NCBI GenBank assembly: GCA_021397845.1
Contig: CM038047.1
Span: 50,104,210 to 50,168,209 of the forward strand
Direction of reading: 5' to 3'
DNA length: 64,000 nt
DNA from: Areca catechu
Lineage: Eukaryota; Streptophyta; Magnoliopsida; Arecales; Arecaceae
Shown here: positions 34,249 through 45,846 of the stretch, in pieces
Layout of the letters: each line of letters opens with the position of its first letter
Position numbering within the stretch: position 1 is the stretch's first letter
Position numbers and translations under genes: made by a program
Notes under the pieces: model-generated
The model's input: only the letters and a program-made list of their open reading frames with translations
What the model was told of the DNA's origin: nothing
The model's database searches: none

Positions 34249-34317
34249 GTTCCAAAAGGAACCAATTCTACTAACTTGCAAGGACCCAAGAAAGCTTAGG
34301 TACCTAAATCTATGACC

Positions 34318-37280
34318 TGATTGTTTTGCAGGGATATCTTATAGCCATAAATGTAAAGAAAAGATGGTACCTTGATAGCGGCTGTTCAAGACACATGACG
34401 GGTGATACTGATCAATTCTTTATCCTAGAACAAAAGGATGGTGGCATGGTAACCTTGGTGATAATCGCAAAGGAAGGATAATCGATACTGGTAAAATAAA
34501 AATTACTCCTTCTATATTTATTGAGAATGTGTTACTTGTAGAAAAATTAAAGCATAATCTTTTGAGTATCAGTCACTTCAATGTGTATAGTAGTTGATCC
34601 ACATGACTCTAGCATAAAGTTCATTGGACACAAACTTGGTAATATTTATGTAGTAGATCTTAATGATCTAGCTATATCAAGCAATACAAGTCTTGTAGCA
34701 ATGAATGACAAGAGCAAGGAATCAAGTTTACTATGGCATAGGCGACTTGGAAAAGCAAGTGAGGGGGAGTTTTAAATCCAAAAATATTATTTCTACCACG
34801 AGACCCTTAGAGCTACTTCACATGGACCTATTCAGACCTACTAGGATAACAAGCCTAGGTGGTATGAAGTATGGCCTTGTGATTGTAGATGATTTTTCAA
34901 GATACACTTGGATTTTATTTATTGCACATAAAGATGATACTTTTGAAGTATTCAAAAAGTTTTACAAAAAAGTTTCAAACTTGAAAAATCTTTCTGTTAT
35001 TTCTATTCATAGTGATCATGGTATGGAATTTGAAAATCAACATTTTGATCACTTTTGCACAAAGCACGGTATTGATCACAACTTCTCAGCTCCTAGAATA
35101 CCACAACAAAATGGTGTTGTAGAAAGAAAGAGTAGAACTTTAGAAGAAATGTCCAGAACAATGCTTTATGAAGAAAATCTTCCAAAATACTTTTGGACAG
35201 AAGCTGTAAATATCGCTTGCTATATTTTGAACAGAGTTTTAATTATACCTATTATTAGAAAAACTCCCTATGAATTATAGAACAATAGAAAGCCTAATAT
35301 CAATTACTTTCATGTTTTCGGTTGCAAATGTTTTGTTCTAAATAATGGTAAAGACAATCTTGGTAAGTTTGATGCAAAATTCGATGAGGCTATCTTTTTT
35401 TGTTATTCTTCAAATAGTAAAGCCTATCGAGTTTTTAATAAAAGAACTTTGACTGTGGAAGAATCATTTTATGTGGTTTTCAATGAAACTGACATTACAT
35501 CTTCTAGAAAAGAAGATTGTGCTGATGATGATGCAGGTGCACTTGAACATGGACTGAAGGATTTGACTCTCAAAGACAAACAAACAAGTGAACATATGAA
35601 GTGGTAAGCAAAAATAATGATGATATACCTAAATGATGGAGGTATATACACTCACATCCTAAAAAACTTATTATAGGAGATCCATCTCAAGGTGTTAGAA
35701 CCCGAGCCTCATATAGGGATGCACATGATTTGATTGCTTTTGTATCTCATGTAGAACCACACACTATAGAAGAAGCTGAAACTGATCCTAATTAGATATT
35801 AGCTATGCATAATGAGTTAAACCAATTTAGGATAAATAATGTTTGGATACTTGTAGAAAGATCTAATAACTACTCTGTTATAGGCACTATATGGGTTTCT
35901 AGAAACAAACTAGATGAGCAAGGTAATGTAATTAGGAATAAAGCTAGACTGGTATCTCAATGTTACAATCAAGAAAAGGGAATAGATTTTGATGAGACCT
36001 ATGCACCAGTAGCTAGGCTAGAGGCTATTAGATTACTCTTGGCATATGCATGTTTTATGAATTTTAAATTATTTCAAATGAATTTAAAGAGTGCATTTCT
36101 AAATGGTTTTCTATCTGAAGAGGTTTTTGTGGAACAACCACCTGGTTTTATCGATCATACATTTTTAAATTATGTTTTTAAATTGAATAAAGCTTTATAT
36201 GGTCTTAAACAGGCACCTAGAGCCTGGTATGATAGATTAAGTAAGTTTTTAATCGAAAATGATTTTATGAAAGGTAGTGTGGATACTACCTTGTTTATTC
36301 AAAAGAAAGACAATAATATTTTAGTTGTTCAAATTTATGTTGATGATATAATATTTGGATCTATTGATGAATCTTTGTGTCAAGATTTTGTTAAGTTAAT
36401 GCAGGGTGAATTCGAAATGAGTTTAATGGGTGAGCTAAGCTACTTCCTCGGACTTCAAATCAAATAATCAAAGGAAGGTATTCTGATCAACTAAGCCAAA
36501 TATATTAAAGAGATTATCAAAAAGTTTGGCATGGAATCAAGCAAAGAAATTGGAACAGCAATGAATCCTATATGCAGACTTGATAAAGATGAAAATGGCA
36601 CAAATGTTGATCAAAAATTGTATAGAGGTATGATCGGTTCTTTACTTTATTTAACTGCCAGTAGACCTGATATTTTATTTAGTGTTTATATGTGTGCATG
36701 TTTTCAAACAAATCCAAAAGAGTCATACATTATTGATGTTAAAAGAATTATTAAGTATCTTAAAGGCACATGCAATTTAGGATTATGGTATTCTAAGCAT
36801 TCATCTTTAAAGTTAATTAGTTATTCTGATGCTGATTATGGAAGCTGTAAGATTGATAGAAAGAGTATAAGTAGTACTTGTCAATTTCTAAGTGTTAACT
36901 TGATTTCATAGCACTATCGTAAACAGAACTCTATAGCACTGTCTACTGCTAAAGCAGAGTATGTGGCTGTGGAGAGCTATTGTGCAGAAGTGTTGTGGAT
37001 CAAGAAATAGCTAGAAGATTATAGTGGTATCCAGTCAAGAATTTCTATTAAATATGATAACACTAGTGTTATTAGTTTATCTAGAAATCCAATTTAGCAT
37101 TCTATAACTAAGCATATAGAAATTAGACATCATTTCATTCGAGATCATGTTTTGAATAATATTGTAGAATTAGAATTTGTACCTACAGAAGATCAACTTG
37201 CTGATATTTTCACCAAATCACTTAGCCAAGATAGATTTGAAAAGATTAGAGGCGAGTTAGGTCTATGTGACCCATATTGA
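34318..37280 (+). pseudogene. Copia pol polyprotein, element B
   Basis: Protease: WYLDSGCSRHMTGD near 34360. Pre-integrase: LLWHRRLGKAS near 34730 (followed directly by the integrase; about 60 codons with the Cys pair are missing). Integrase: MDLFRPTR, VDDFSRYTW, SIHSDHGMEFEN and QQNGVVERKSRT (catalytic Asp, Asp, Glu) from 34800 to 35280. RT: KARLVSQCYNQEKGIDFDET, LKSAFLNGFLSEEVFVEQPP, and the intact active site YVDDIIFGS near 36340. RNase H: LYLTASRPDILFSVYMCA (36645), SDADYGSCKIDRKS (36830), ending GELGLCDPY with stop near 37280. Scattered stops (for example 35278-35280, 36468) make it a pseudogene, but most motifs survive. Confidence 0.9.
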
Positions 37281-37604
37281 AAGTTTTGACCTAATTTTTC
37301 AAAAATGAGGAAAAATTATCTAGATATTTCAAAATTCTCTTTAGAGCTTATGACCACCTTCTCTAGTACTAAGAAACCCATAAAATTTTATTTTGCTATT
37401 TTCTGAGTTTTAATCTATATTTATGCTCGAGCCGACTTGAGCACCCTACTGTTCTGTCGAGCCAACTCGAGAGTCAGGCCGATGCTTTTTAAATAGGGCA
37501 TTATAGGTTTCAAATCATAAATTCTTTCCATCCTTCCTATTTTGCCTTAATCGTTTCCTATTCCTAACCTAGGAAAAAGCATTTCAATGTCTCATCAGTT
37601 TGAT
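37281..37604 (+). other. Post-pol region of element B with acceptor-like sequence
   Basis: Non-coding after the pol stop. It contains two motif copies (GAGCCGACTTGAG near 37429, GAGCCAACTCGAG near 37461), a pyrimidine-rich run with a branch-point-like CTAAC and an AG at 37571-37572, then an ATG at 37587. The equivalent place in element C precedes the additional ORF, but here the ORF is replaced almost at once by Tnt1-like RNase H. Confidence 0.45.
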
Positions 37605-38198
37605 TGGTTTCTCTCTAATCTTGGTAAAGAACAATGGACAACTATTAAATTAATCTTCAGGTATTTCAATGGCACTTCTATAGATTATTTGTATTTTGGA
37701 AATGGCAAACTTATATTGGATGAGTAGACTGGATAGTGATACATATTTTATAAAGTCTACATTCAGGTACTAATGACTTTTTCAAGTGGAATAGTGTCAT
37801 GGTAATCCAAGTTTCAAATATATGTTGGTTTGTCCACTACAAAGGCTGAGTAGATTATGGTTATAAAAGCTTGCAAAGAATTTTTATAGATGAAAAGTTT
37901 TCTATAGGAGTTGGGCATAGAATAAGAGAAGTACATATTTTATTGTAATAGTCAAAGTGCCATCCATCTTTTCAAAAATCCCATATTTCATTTGAGATCG
38001 AAGCATATTGATCGGAGATATCATTGGATTCGAGATGCTTTGGAGATGAAGTTGTTGTGCCTTGAAAAAAATCCATACTAATTATAATAGATAGGATATA
38101 ATGACTAAAATATTATTTATGAAAAAGTTGATTACTTATAAAGAAAAAGCATGCTTAATTAGTATAACCTCCTATATGAGTCAATAGAGGAAGATTTG
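37605..38198 (+). pseudogene. Tnt1-like Copia RNase H fragment
   Basis: The translation gives FLSNLGKEQWTTIKLIFRYF, YLYFGNGKLILDE, LSTTKAE, ACKEFL, YCNSQSAIHLFKNP and SKHIDRRYHWIRDALEMKLL. These are the C-terminal RNase H blocks of a different Copia lineage (Tnt1/Tork type) from the SIRE elements around it. The region has several stops. A purine-rich AGAGGAAGAT sits directly before the LTR start at 38199. The join to element B lies within about 20 bp of 37605. Confidence 0.75.
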
Positions 38199-39009
38199 TT
38201 GGTATGGTTTTTTCTCATATGGGACATACATGCTTTTTTAAATAAAAAAAGGAGAGAAAAAATTATGGCCCGAAAGGGTTTGTGCGGTAACTTTTTATAT
38301 GGTGTAGTAAAAATAGAGGTCGCAGTATAGAAAAAAGGGGAAGAGGAAAATAGAAAAAATATATTATTTTATCAAACGATCATATAACTAATTATATTAT
38401 CATTTTAGTAAAACTTGTGTATGTTATTCCTAACATTGAAAGCTACAAGTTGAATAATTTCAATCTTTGAAAAGCCTTCTCTATTAATTGTTTAAAGCAT
38501 CCACGTTGGGTGAGATTTATCTTCTATTTTTGCTTATTATTAAAATCTATCTTATTGATGATGATTATTTTTAATATGGAAACCAAGATTTGATCTTGAT
38601 GATATATATATTTGTATAGCCACTAGCTAGTTGATCTAAAGAAGTTATGCAGTAATCCTATTATTTTAAATAGTGAAACATTAACATCAAAATTATGGTA
38701 TCTTTTATTTATTATTTGCTTGGTTATTTTACTTATTAATTATCTCAGTAGATCGTAGTGATTATTGTTATTTGGTAAATTATAATGATATTCTATTTAG
38801 TAGCTCAAAGAGGGAAAAAAAATTGTGGAATTATTGCTTGAGGTTGTAGGTTTTTTTTCAATGGAGATTGGGATGTATTGAATTCAAATTTTATTAAAAG
38901 GCAAATTTATGCTTATACTCTATGTTTTTTTTATAATGGTAGAATCTTTTTTTCATTCATTTATGGACATAATAGCTAGTCCACATAAATTAGTGCACAC
39001 TATAATTTT
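38199..39009 (+). mobile_element. 3' LTR of the Tnt1-like element, first part
   Basis: Begins TGTTGGTATGGTTTTTTCTC and CATATGGGAC right after RNase H and a purine tract, as usual in this lineage. It is cut at 39009 by element C. The continuation is expected after the end of C at 58557; GATCTGCCACAACA there (58612-58625) is a plausible LTR end. Confidence 0.5.
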
Positions 39010-40539
39010 TGTTGACTCCTGTCTTGATTTTGATGAATAACAAAATACTTAAGTATATTTGAGTACTAACTGTGTGTTAAAAGTGTGTTTATCAGAATAA
39101 GGTACTCACATGTTGAAAGTTTAAACTGATTGTCATCTTGTTGAAAAAGTCAGTTTTATGGATGAAAACTCAAGTTAAATGGATCTTGATACATAAGAAT
39201 AATCTTGAAGTGTTCAAATCTTAAGTTTAGAAAAGTTTCAGCAAAGTTTCAGAAGAGTTTCAGGAAAGTTTCAGCCAAGTATCGACTCATAAAAGTGTCA
39301 ACTCACAGTGTCGACTCACAGAAACTTGAGCTGATATGCAGAAGAAGTTTTAGATGGCATGCATGAAGTGTCGACTTATGAAGCTTAAGTGTCGACTCAT
39401 GTGTCGACTCAAGGATCGACTCAAAGCCTGAGATAAAAATGATACAGAACATGCTGAATTCAAGACTTTCCTCAAGTGTTGACTTATAAAGACAAAGTAT
39501 CGACTCAAAGTGTCGACTCACCAGAAGAAGTGTCGACGTACTAGTGCATTCTAGAGAGCTTCAGAAGATATTTTTGAACTAGTATTGACTCATGGAAGTT
39601 AAGTGTCGACTCAAGATATCGACTCATGTCCTGAAATGTTGACACTTGCAGTTCCGATGAACAGTAATGGCTAGTTTTTTGAAGTGCAGAATTGATCCTT
39701 TTTGCCCCCAACAGCTATTTTCACCTTTCCAATAGTCAAAAATAGTCATTTAAGATTTAGAAAGGTATTTAAAGTAGACCAAACACAAGAGGGAAGCAAC
39801 TAATGAGATTTTAATGATTATCCATTAAAAGTTCATTACTTTTAAGTGAAGTTGAGCTTTTAAGCATTTAAGAGCATTCAAGTCCATTCCTCAAGCATTA
39901 TTTAAGGCTTCAACAACTTGAAGACAAGCATCTTCAATAGCAACCAAAGAGCTTCAAAGAGATATTTGATTTTATTATTGAAAGCTTATTGGATTTTCTC
40001 CTTGTACTTGAAAATTTTGTTGTTCCTAGCTTTAAGGGGATTGAAGCTAGTGATTTGGTTGTTGGTGAGCCTCGAAAACCAACTTAGGTTGTTGGTGAGC
40101 CTGGAAAACTAACTAGATTTTTTGTTAGTCTTGAGAAAACTAAGAAGATTTTTAGTTAGCCTTGAGAAAATCAAAGAGATTTTTGGTGAGCCTTGTGAAA
40201 ACCAAAGGGTTGTGATTAGTTAGCCCGGAAAACTAATCGACTATAATCAAGTGAGAATATAATGAAATTTTCAAGTGGATCTTGGAGAGTGGATGTAGGT
40301 GCTTTGGTGTGCATCAAACCACTATATATCTTTGTGTTTGTGGTTGCTTGCTCTATCTCATTATTTGTTCTTATTTATTCTGCATTCATTTTATTAATTC
40401 TGTGCATATATTCAAGCACATATACACTTGAATCACTAACACCTTCATTGTATTAGAATTGGCACATACTTGTTATATCATTGCAAAACGTTTTTAAAAT
40501 CTAATTCACCCCCCTCTTAGATTGCTTTGTTAGGCAACA
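39010..40539 (+). mobile_element. 5' LTR of element C (1530 bp)
   Basis: Starts TGTTGACTCCTGTCTTGATT and ends TTGTTAGGCAACA. It contains a motif cluster (about 39277-39652) with some 14 variants of AAGTGTCGACTCA, a TATTTAAAG TATA-like sequence near 39769, and the repeated TTGGTGAGCC zone from 40066. Confidence 0.9.
39277..39652. promoter_or_regulatory. Cluster of AAGTGTCGACTCA motifs in the 5' LTR of C
   Basis: About 14 variants of the GTCGAC-centred motif in 375 bp, with CpG-to-TpG/CpA decay forms. The half-site downstream of GTCGAC is mostly TCA here, against ACTTG in LTR A. Confidence 0.6.
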
Positions 40540-40541
40540 AG

Positions 40542-40553
40542 TAGTATCAGAGC
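40542..40553 (+). promoter_or_regulatory. Primer binding site of element C (mutated)
   Basis: TAGTATCAGAGC, one base different from the initiator tRNA-Met complement TGGTATCAGAGC. Confidence 0.85.
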
Positions 40554-40597
40554 CATGTACTCAGCTTATAGGTCTAACCACCTTGAGTTAAAGATAT

Positions 40598-42107
40598 ATG
40601 GTAGCCCCTTTAGGTTCTAGTGTTGTTGAGGGACAAGCCTCAAATAGACCACCATACTTTAATGACATAAATTATGTGTATTGGAAAACATGCATGCAAA
40701 TTTATATGCATTCTATAGATTATATATCATGAAAAGTTGTTGATAAAGGTCCACATATTCCTTTAATTATTGTTAATGGCATTTCCATTTTAAAACTTTA
40801 AAATGATTGGGATGAAAACAACATTAAGCAATCCGAGCTTAATGCTAAGCCAATAAACTTGTTTTATTGTGCATTGGATCATAGTAAATTTAATAGGATT
40901 TTCACATGTACATCTACGAAGAAAATATGGGATACACTTGAGATTACTCATGAGGGTACCAATCAAGTAAAAAATACTAAAGTTAATTTGCTTGTACATA
41001 CATATGAGATGTGTAGAATGGAGCCTAATGAATCTATTACTGAAATGTATATTAGATTTACTAATATTGTAAATGGTATAAGAAATCTAGGAAAGATTAT
41101 ATCTAATGTTGACCTTGTAAATAAAATTCTCAAGTCATTGCCAACATCATGAGATCCAAAAGTGATGGCAATTCAAGAAGCCAAAGATATTGAGACACTT
41201 TCTTTGGAGCAACTTGTTGGTTCACTCATGACTCATGAGTTAAACATGAAGCAAAAGACAGTGGATGCGGATAAAAAGAAAAAGCAAATAGCATTCAAAT
41301 CTACCATACCAGATGAGCATTCTAGTGAAGAATATGAAGAAGAAGAAGAAAATGAGGATGAAGAGGCACTTATTATAAGAAGATTTAGAAGATTTATGAG
41401 AATGAAGAAATTTTCCTACAAAAAGAAGTCTCAGCCTAGCAAGGAAAAGGAAAAAAAAGAAAAAGATAAGGAGATTGATCAACCAATTTTCTTCGAATGC
41501 AAGAAGCTGGGATACTTCAAGGCTGATTGTCCTCTTCTAAAGAAATCTAAAAAGAAGTTTAGAAAGAAGGCAATAATAGCTACATGGAGTGATAGTAAAG
41601 ACTAGCTTAGAAGAAGAATAATCATAAATAGTCAATCTTTGCCTCATGGCTCAAGAAGATGAGGTACAATCTAAATTTGAAATTGATTTTATATTTGATG
41701 AACTTAGAGATGCTTTTGATGAACTCATGCATGAACACCAATTATTGAGAATTGGGAATAAAAAGTTGAAAAAGCATGCTAATTCATTTTCTCATGAAAA
41801 TACCAATCTTACAAAAGAAAACGATAATTTGAAAACTAAGATGGATATTTTAGAAAAACAAAATAATGCTTTATCAATGAAAATAGAGGTTTTGAAAAGA
41901 TCCAAGGCTGTTATTTCAAACAATAAACTTTTAAAGAAAAATAAAGATCTTGAGAAAGAAAATAAGAAATTCAAAGATGAACTTAACAAAGTTAAACCTT
42001 TTATTAAAAAATTTACTTATAGTTTTGAAAAGTTAAATCTATTATTAAATAATCAAAGAGCTGTATTTGATAAAGCAGAACTCAGTTATAAACAGCAAAA
42101 AAAATAA
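40598..42107 (+). pseudogene. Copia gag with coiled coil, element C
   Basis: From ATG 40598 (MVAPLGSSVVEGQ): RPPYFND, stops near 40730 and 40800, LFYCALDHSKFNRIFTCTST, LEITHEGTNQVKNTKVNLLV, LEQLVGSLMTHELNMKQK, an acidic block (41320-41370), RRFRRFMRMKK, and a knuckle reading FFECKKLGYFKADC (first Cys to Phe, His to Tyr). After a stop near 41603 an open frame from 41646 to 42107 is a near-continuous coiled coil (ENTNLTKENDNLKTKMDILE). A second Cys cluster, CYSCKKFRYKAYQYDL near 42155, follows it. Gag would make the particle core. Confidence 0.85.
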
Positions 42108-42309
42108 AAACTTTTCAAAAATTTCTTTGTTCCTACATCATCTAATGTTATATGTTATAGTTGCAAGAAATTTAGGTATAAAGCTTATCAGTATGATCTT
42201 AGAAAGTTAAATAATTCTAGAAAAGTTTGGGTTCCAAAAGGAACCACCCTTAGCACTAACTCTAAAGGACCTAAGATGGCTTGGGTACCTAAAATAAAAA
42301 CTTGATCTG

Positions 42310-45300
42310 TTTTGTAGGTGTGTCTTGCAACCAAAGAAAATAAAAGACTATGGTATCCTGACAGTGGTTGCTCAAGATACATGATAGGAGATGTAAAGCA
42401 GTTCACATCTCTTGAGACACTGAATAGAGGGAGTGTAACTTTCAGAGATAATGATAAAGAAAAAATCATTGGTATTGGTAAAGTTTACATCTTCCCTTCT
42501 ACTTTTATTGATAATGTTCTATTAGTTGAAGGATTAAAGCATAATCTTTTTAGTATTAGTCAGTTTTATGATAAAGGATTTAAAGTAGTTTTTGAATCAT
42601 TTCTTTGCATGGTTTCTAGTCCTGATAGTAATGGAATGAAATTCATTGGAAATAGGCATGGTAACATCTATCTTGTTAACCTTGACAATTTATCATTATA
42701 TGATGGTGAATGCCTAGTTGCAATGAATTTCATAATTAATGAGACTAGCTAGCTTTGGCATTATAGATTAGGTCATGTAAGCATGCATCTACTTTATAAA
42801 CTATGCAAAAAAGATTTAGTAAGAAATTTACCAAAACTTAGTTTTGAAAAAGATAAAATTTGTGAAGCTTGTCAATTTGAAAAATAAACAAGAACATCTT
42901 TTAAAACTAAAGAAATGGTTTCAACTTCTAGGCCACTAGAACTACTCCATATGGATCTCTTTGGACCAACTAGGACCATAAGCCTAGGAGGCAAGAGATA
43001 TGGATTAGTCATATTGGATGATTTCTCAAGATTTACATGGATTTTATTTCTAGCACATAAAGATGAATCATTTTTTGCTTTCACGAAATTTTATCGAAAA
43101 GTTTCAAATAAAAAAGGTACTTCAGTTATTTATGTTCGAAGTGACCATGGTACTGAATTTGAAAATCAAGATTTTGAAAATTTTTATAATAAAAAAGGAA
43201 TTGAGCATAATTTTTCTGCACCCAGGATACCTCAATAGAATGGGGTAGTAGAAAGAAAAAAATCGTACTTTAGAAGAAATGGCACACACAATGCTTTATG
43301 AAAATGATTTACCTAGATATTTTTGGATAGAAGCTATTAATATTGCATGCTAGATTTTAAACTATGTTTTAATTTGGTCAATTTTGAAGAAAACTCCTTA
43401 TGAGCTTTGGAAAGAAAGAAAACCTACTTTGAAATATTTTCTAGTTTTTGGTTGCCGTTGTTTTATTTTGAATAATAAAAAAGATAATATAGGCAAATTT
43501 GATACCAAATCAGATGAAGGTATCTTTTTAGGATACTCTACATCTAGCAAGGCATATAGAGTTTTTAACAAAAGAACACCTGTTGTTGAAGAGTCTATGC
43601 ATGTAGTATTTGAAGAATCTACTAACAAATTCTCTAGAAAAGAGGATGCTTCTAATGAATGTGCAGGTGTTGAAGGACTAAAGAAGCTGACCTTGGATGA
43701 TCCCCTTACCAAAGAGGGTGAAGAAGATCAAAACAAAAAAAATGAAGAAGAAGCCACCAGATCTTCACCAAAGGATCTACCAAAAGAATGGATGTATGCT
43801 CATGGACATCCTAAGAAATTAATCTTAGGTGATCCTGAGAGGGGTAAGAACTAGATCATCTATTAGAAATGAATATGATTACATTGCTTTTGTCTCACAA
43901 ATTGAACTTAAATATATTGAAGAAGCTGAAAAAGATCATAAATGGATAATTGCTATGCAAAAATAACTAAATCAATTTGAAAGAAATAATGTTTGGACAC
44001 TAATAGAAAGACCATCTAATGCTTCCATAATTGGTACAAAATAGATATATAGAAATAAATTAGATGAAAATGGAATAGTTACTAGAAACAAGGCTAGACT
44101 AGTAGCTAAGGGTTATAATCAAGAGGAAGAAATTGATTTTGATGAAACCTTTGCTCCAATAGCTAGACTTGAAGCTATTAGATTACTTTTAGCATTTGCA
44201 TGTTTTATGGATTTCAAACTATTTCAAATAGATGTTAAAAGTATGTTTTTAAATAGATATATTGCTGAAGAAGTTTTTGTTGAACAACCACCTAGTTTTG
44301 AAAATCATGCACATCCTGATCATGTTTTCAAATTACATAAAGCACTTTAAGGTTTAAAGCAAGCCCCTCGTGCATGGTACAAAAGACTTAGCAAATTTTT
44401 GATTAAAAATGATTTTAATAGAGGTCATATTGATACTACATTGTTTTTAAAGAAAAATGCTGATGATCTTCTTGTAGAACAGATCTATGTTGATGATATT
44501 ATCTTTGGTGCCACTAATAAATCTCTTTATCAAGAATTTGCAAAGCTAATGTAGGGAGAATTCAAGATGAGCATGATGGGAGAATTAAGATACTTCCTTG
44601 GACTCCAAATTAAAAAAACAAGTGAAGGAATCTTCATCAACCAATCAAAATATGCAAAGGAGATACTTAAAAAGTTTGGGATGGAGAAGACTAAGCCTAT
44701 CGGCACACCTATGAGCCCTTCATGTAGGCTTGACAAGGATGAATCTGGTAAGAAAGTTGATCAAAAATTTTATAGAGGTATTATTGAATCATTACGGTAC
44801 TTAACTGCCACTAGACCAGATATTATGTTTAGCGTATGCATGTGTGCTAGATATCAGTCTGAGTCTAAAGAATCACATTTATTGGCTGTTAAACGCATAC
44901 TTAGATATTTATCTGGCATTATTGATATTGATCTATGGTACTCTAAGATTTAGCTATTAATTTAATTGCATATTCTGATACTGATTTTGCTGGTTGTAAG
45001 TTAGATAGAAAAAGTACTTCTAAAACTTATCAATTTTTTGGAGTTAACTTAATCTCATGGTTTAGCAAGAAACAAAATTCAGTTGCACTATCTACAGCTG
45101 AGGCTGAATATATTGCAGTTTGAAGTTGTTGTGCTCAAATCTCACGGATTAAGCAACAACTTGAAGATTTTGGTATTAAATTAACTACGACGCCAATAAG
45201 ATATGACAATACTAGTGCTATAAATTTAACTAAAATTCCTGTTCAATACTCTAGAAGTAAGCACATTGAAATTAGACATCATTTTATTAGAGATCATATT

Positions 45301-45432
45301 CAAAATAATGATGTTATGCTTGAATTTATTTGCACTGAAATGCAATTAGTTGATATATTGACTAAGCCACTTAATGCAGATCAGTTTTGTATGATTAGAA
45401 GGGAATTAGGAGTTATTAATTCTTTTGATTGA
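42310..45432 (+). pseudogene. Copia pol polyprotein, element C
   Basis: Protease WYPDSGCSRYMIGD at 42350; pre-integrase LWHYRLGHVSMHLL near 42755 with the zinc-binding CEACQ; integrase MDLFGPTR, LDDFSRFTW, RSDHGTEFEN (43136) and NGVVERK (43240, the preceding Gln is a stop); connection YELWKERKPTLKYFLVFGCR; RT ARLVAKGYNQEEEIDFDETF (44097), LKQAPRAWYKRLSKFL (44357) and intact YVDDIIFGA (44484); RNase H RYLTATRPDIMFSVCMCARY, SKKQNSVALSTAEAEY, ending at 45430-45432. About ten in-frame stops and a frameshift near 43260 inactivate it. Protein order PR-INT-RT-RH is that of Copia. Confidence 0.9.
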
Positions 45433-45846
45433 ATCTTAATATCTTTATGACTTTTCAAATTCTAATTGAAAATTTCCTGATCAAAAATCCTTAAAAATCA
45501 TGATTAATCTTTCATAGACCTTTAAAATTAATTTCTGTGATTTTCTATGATTTTTTTCTATTTTTGGCCTGTAGTCGTGAGTCAACACTTGAACGGTGAG
45601 AACCCGAGAATAAATGGGGAAAACCAATCATTTTCTTCTCAATTTTCTTCCAAGCTTTGAGCCGACTCACCCCAAAAATAGTTTCCCGACCTCTAGTTCA
45701 CTCCAATTACTATTCTAACTATCCGATTCACTGTTTGAAGTTGTTTCTTCCCCATCTTTCATTGTTCTTCCCTGTTTCCTCATGGTTTTACTGTGAATTC
45801 TTCCTCCATCTTGCCCTAGATTATTTCTATTCTTTTTTTCTAGGAG
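45433..45846 (+). promoter_or_regulatory. Pol-to-extra-ORF interval with motif copies and a 3' splice-acceptor-like site
   Basis: After the pol stop lie a GAGTCAACACTTG motif (45579) and GAGCCGACTC (45658), the same words clustered in the LTRs. Directly before the next ORF is CTATTCTTTTTTTCTAG ending at 45843, a strong plant acceptor shape with an upstream branch-like CTAGAT. The extra ORF starts four bases later. Expression of that ORF from a spliced RNA would be analogous to retroviral env; this is inference. Confidence 0.4.

Larger units (their letters stand above)
31080..37604 (+). mobile_element. Copia element B (SIRE/Maximus-type), LTR to post-pol region
   Basis: 5' LTR (start unclear), PBS, gag with long coiled coil, pol with all domains, and the beginning of the post-pol region. 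At about 37605 the sequence changes to another Copia lineage, so the 3' part and the 3' LTR are lost. It is diverged from A, C and D: its LTR motif cluster is GAGCCGACTC instead of AAGTGTCGAC. Confidence 0.8.

Noticed and set aside
31080..37604. Endogenous pararetrovirus as the source of pol in B or C
   Set aside because: Domain order protease-integrase-RT-RNase H with LTRs and initiator tRNA-Met PBS is that of Copia; no movement protein or caulimovirid-type order is seen.
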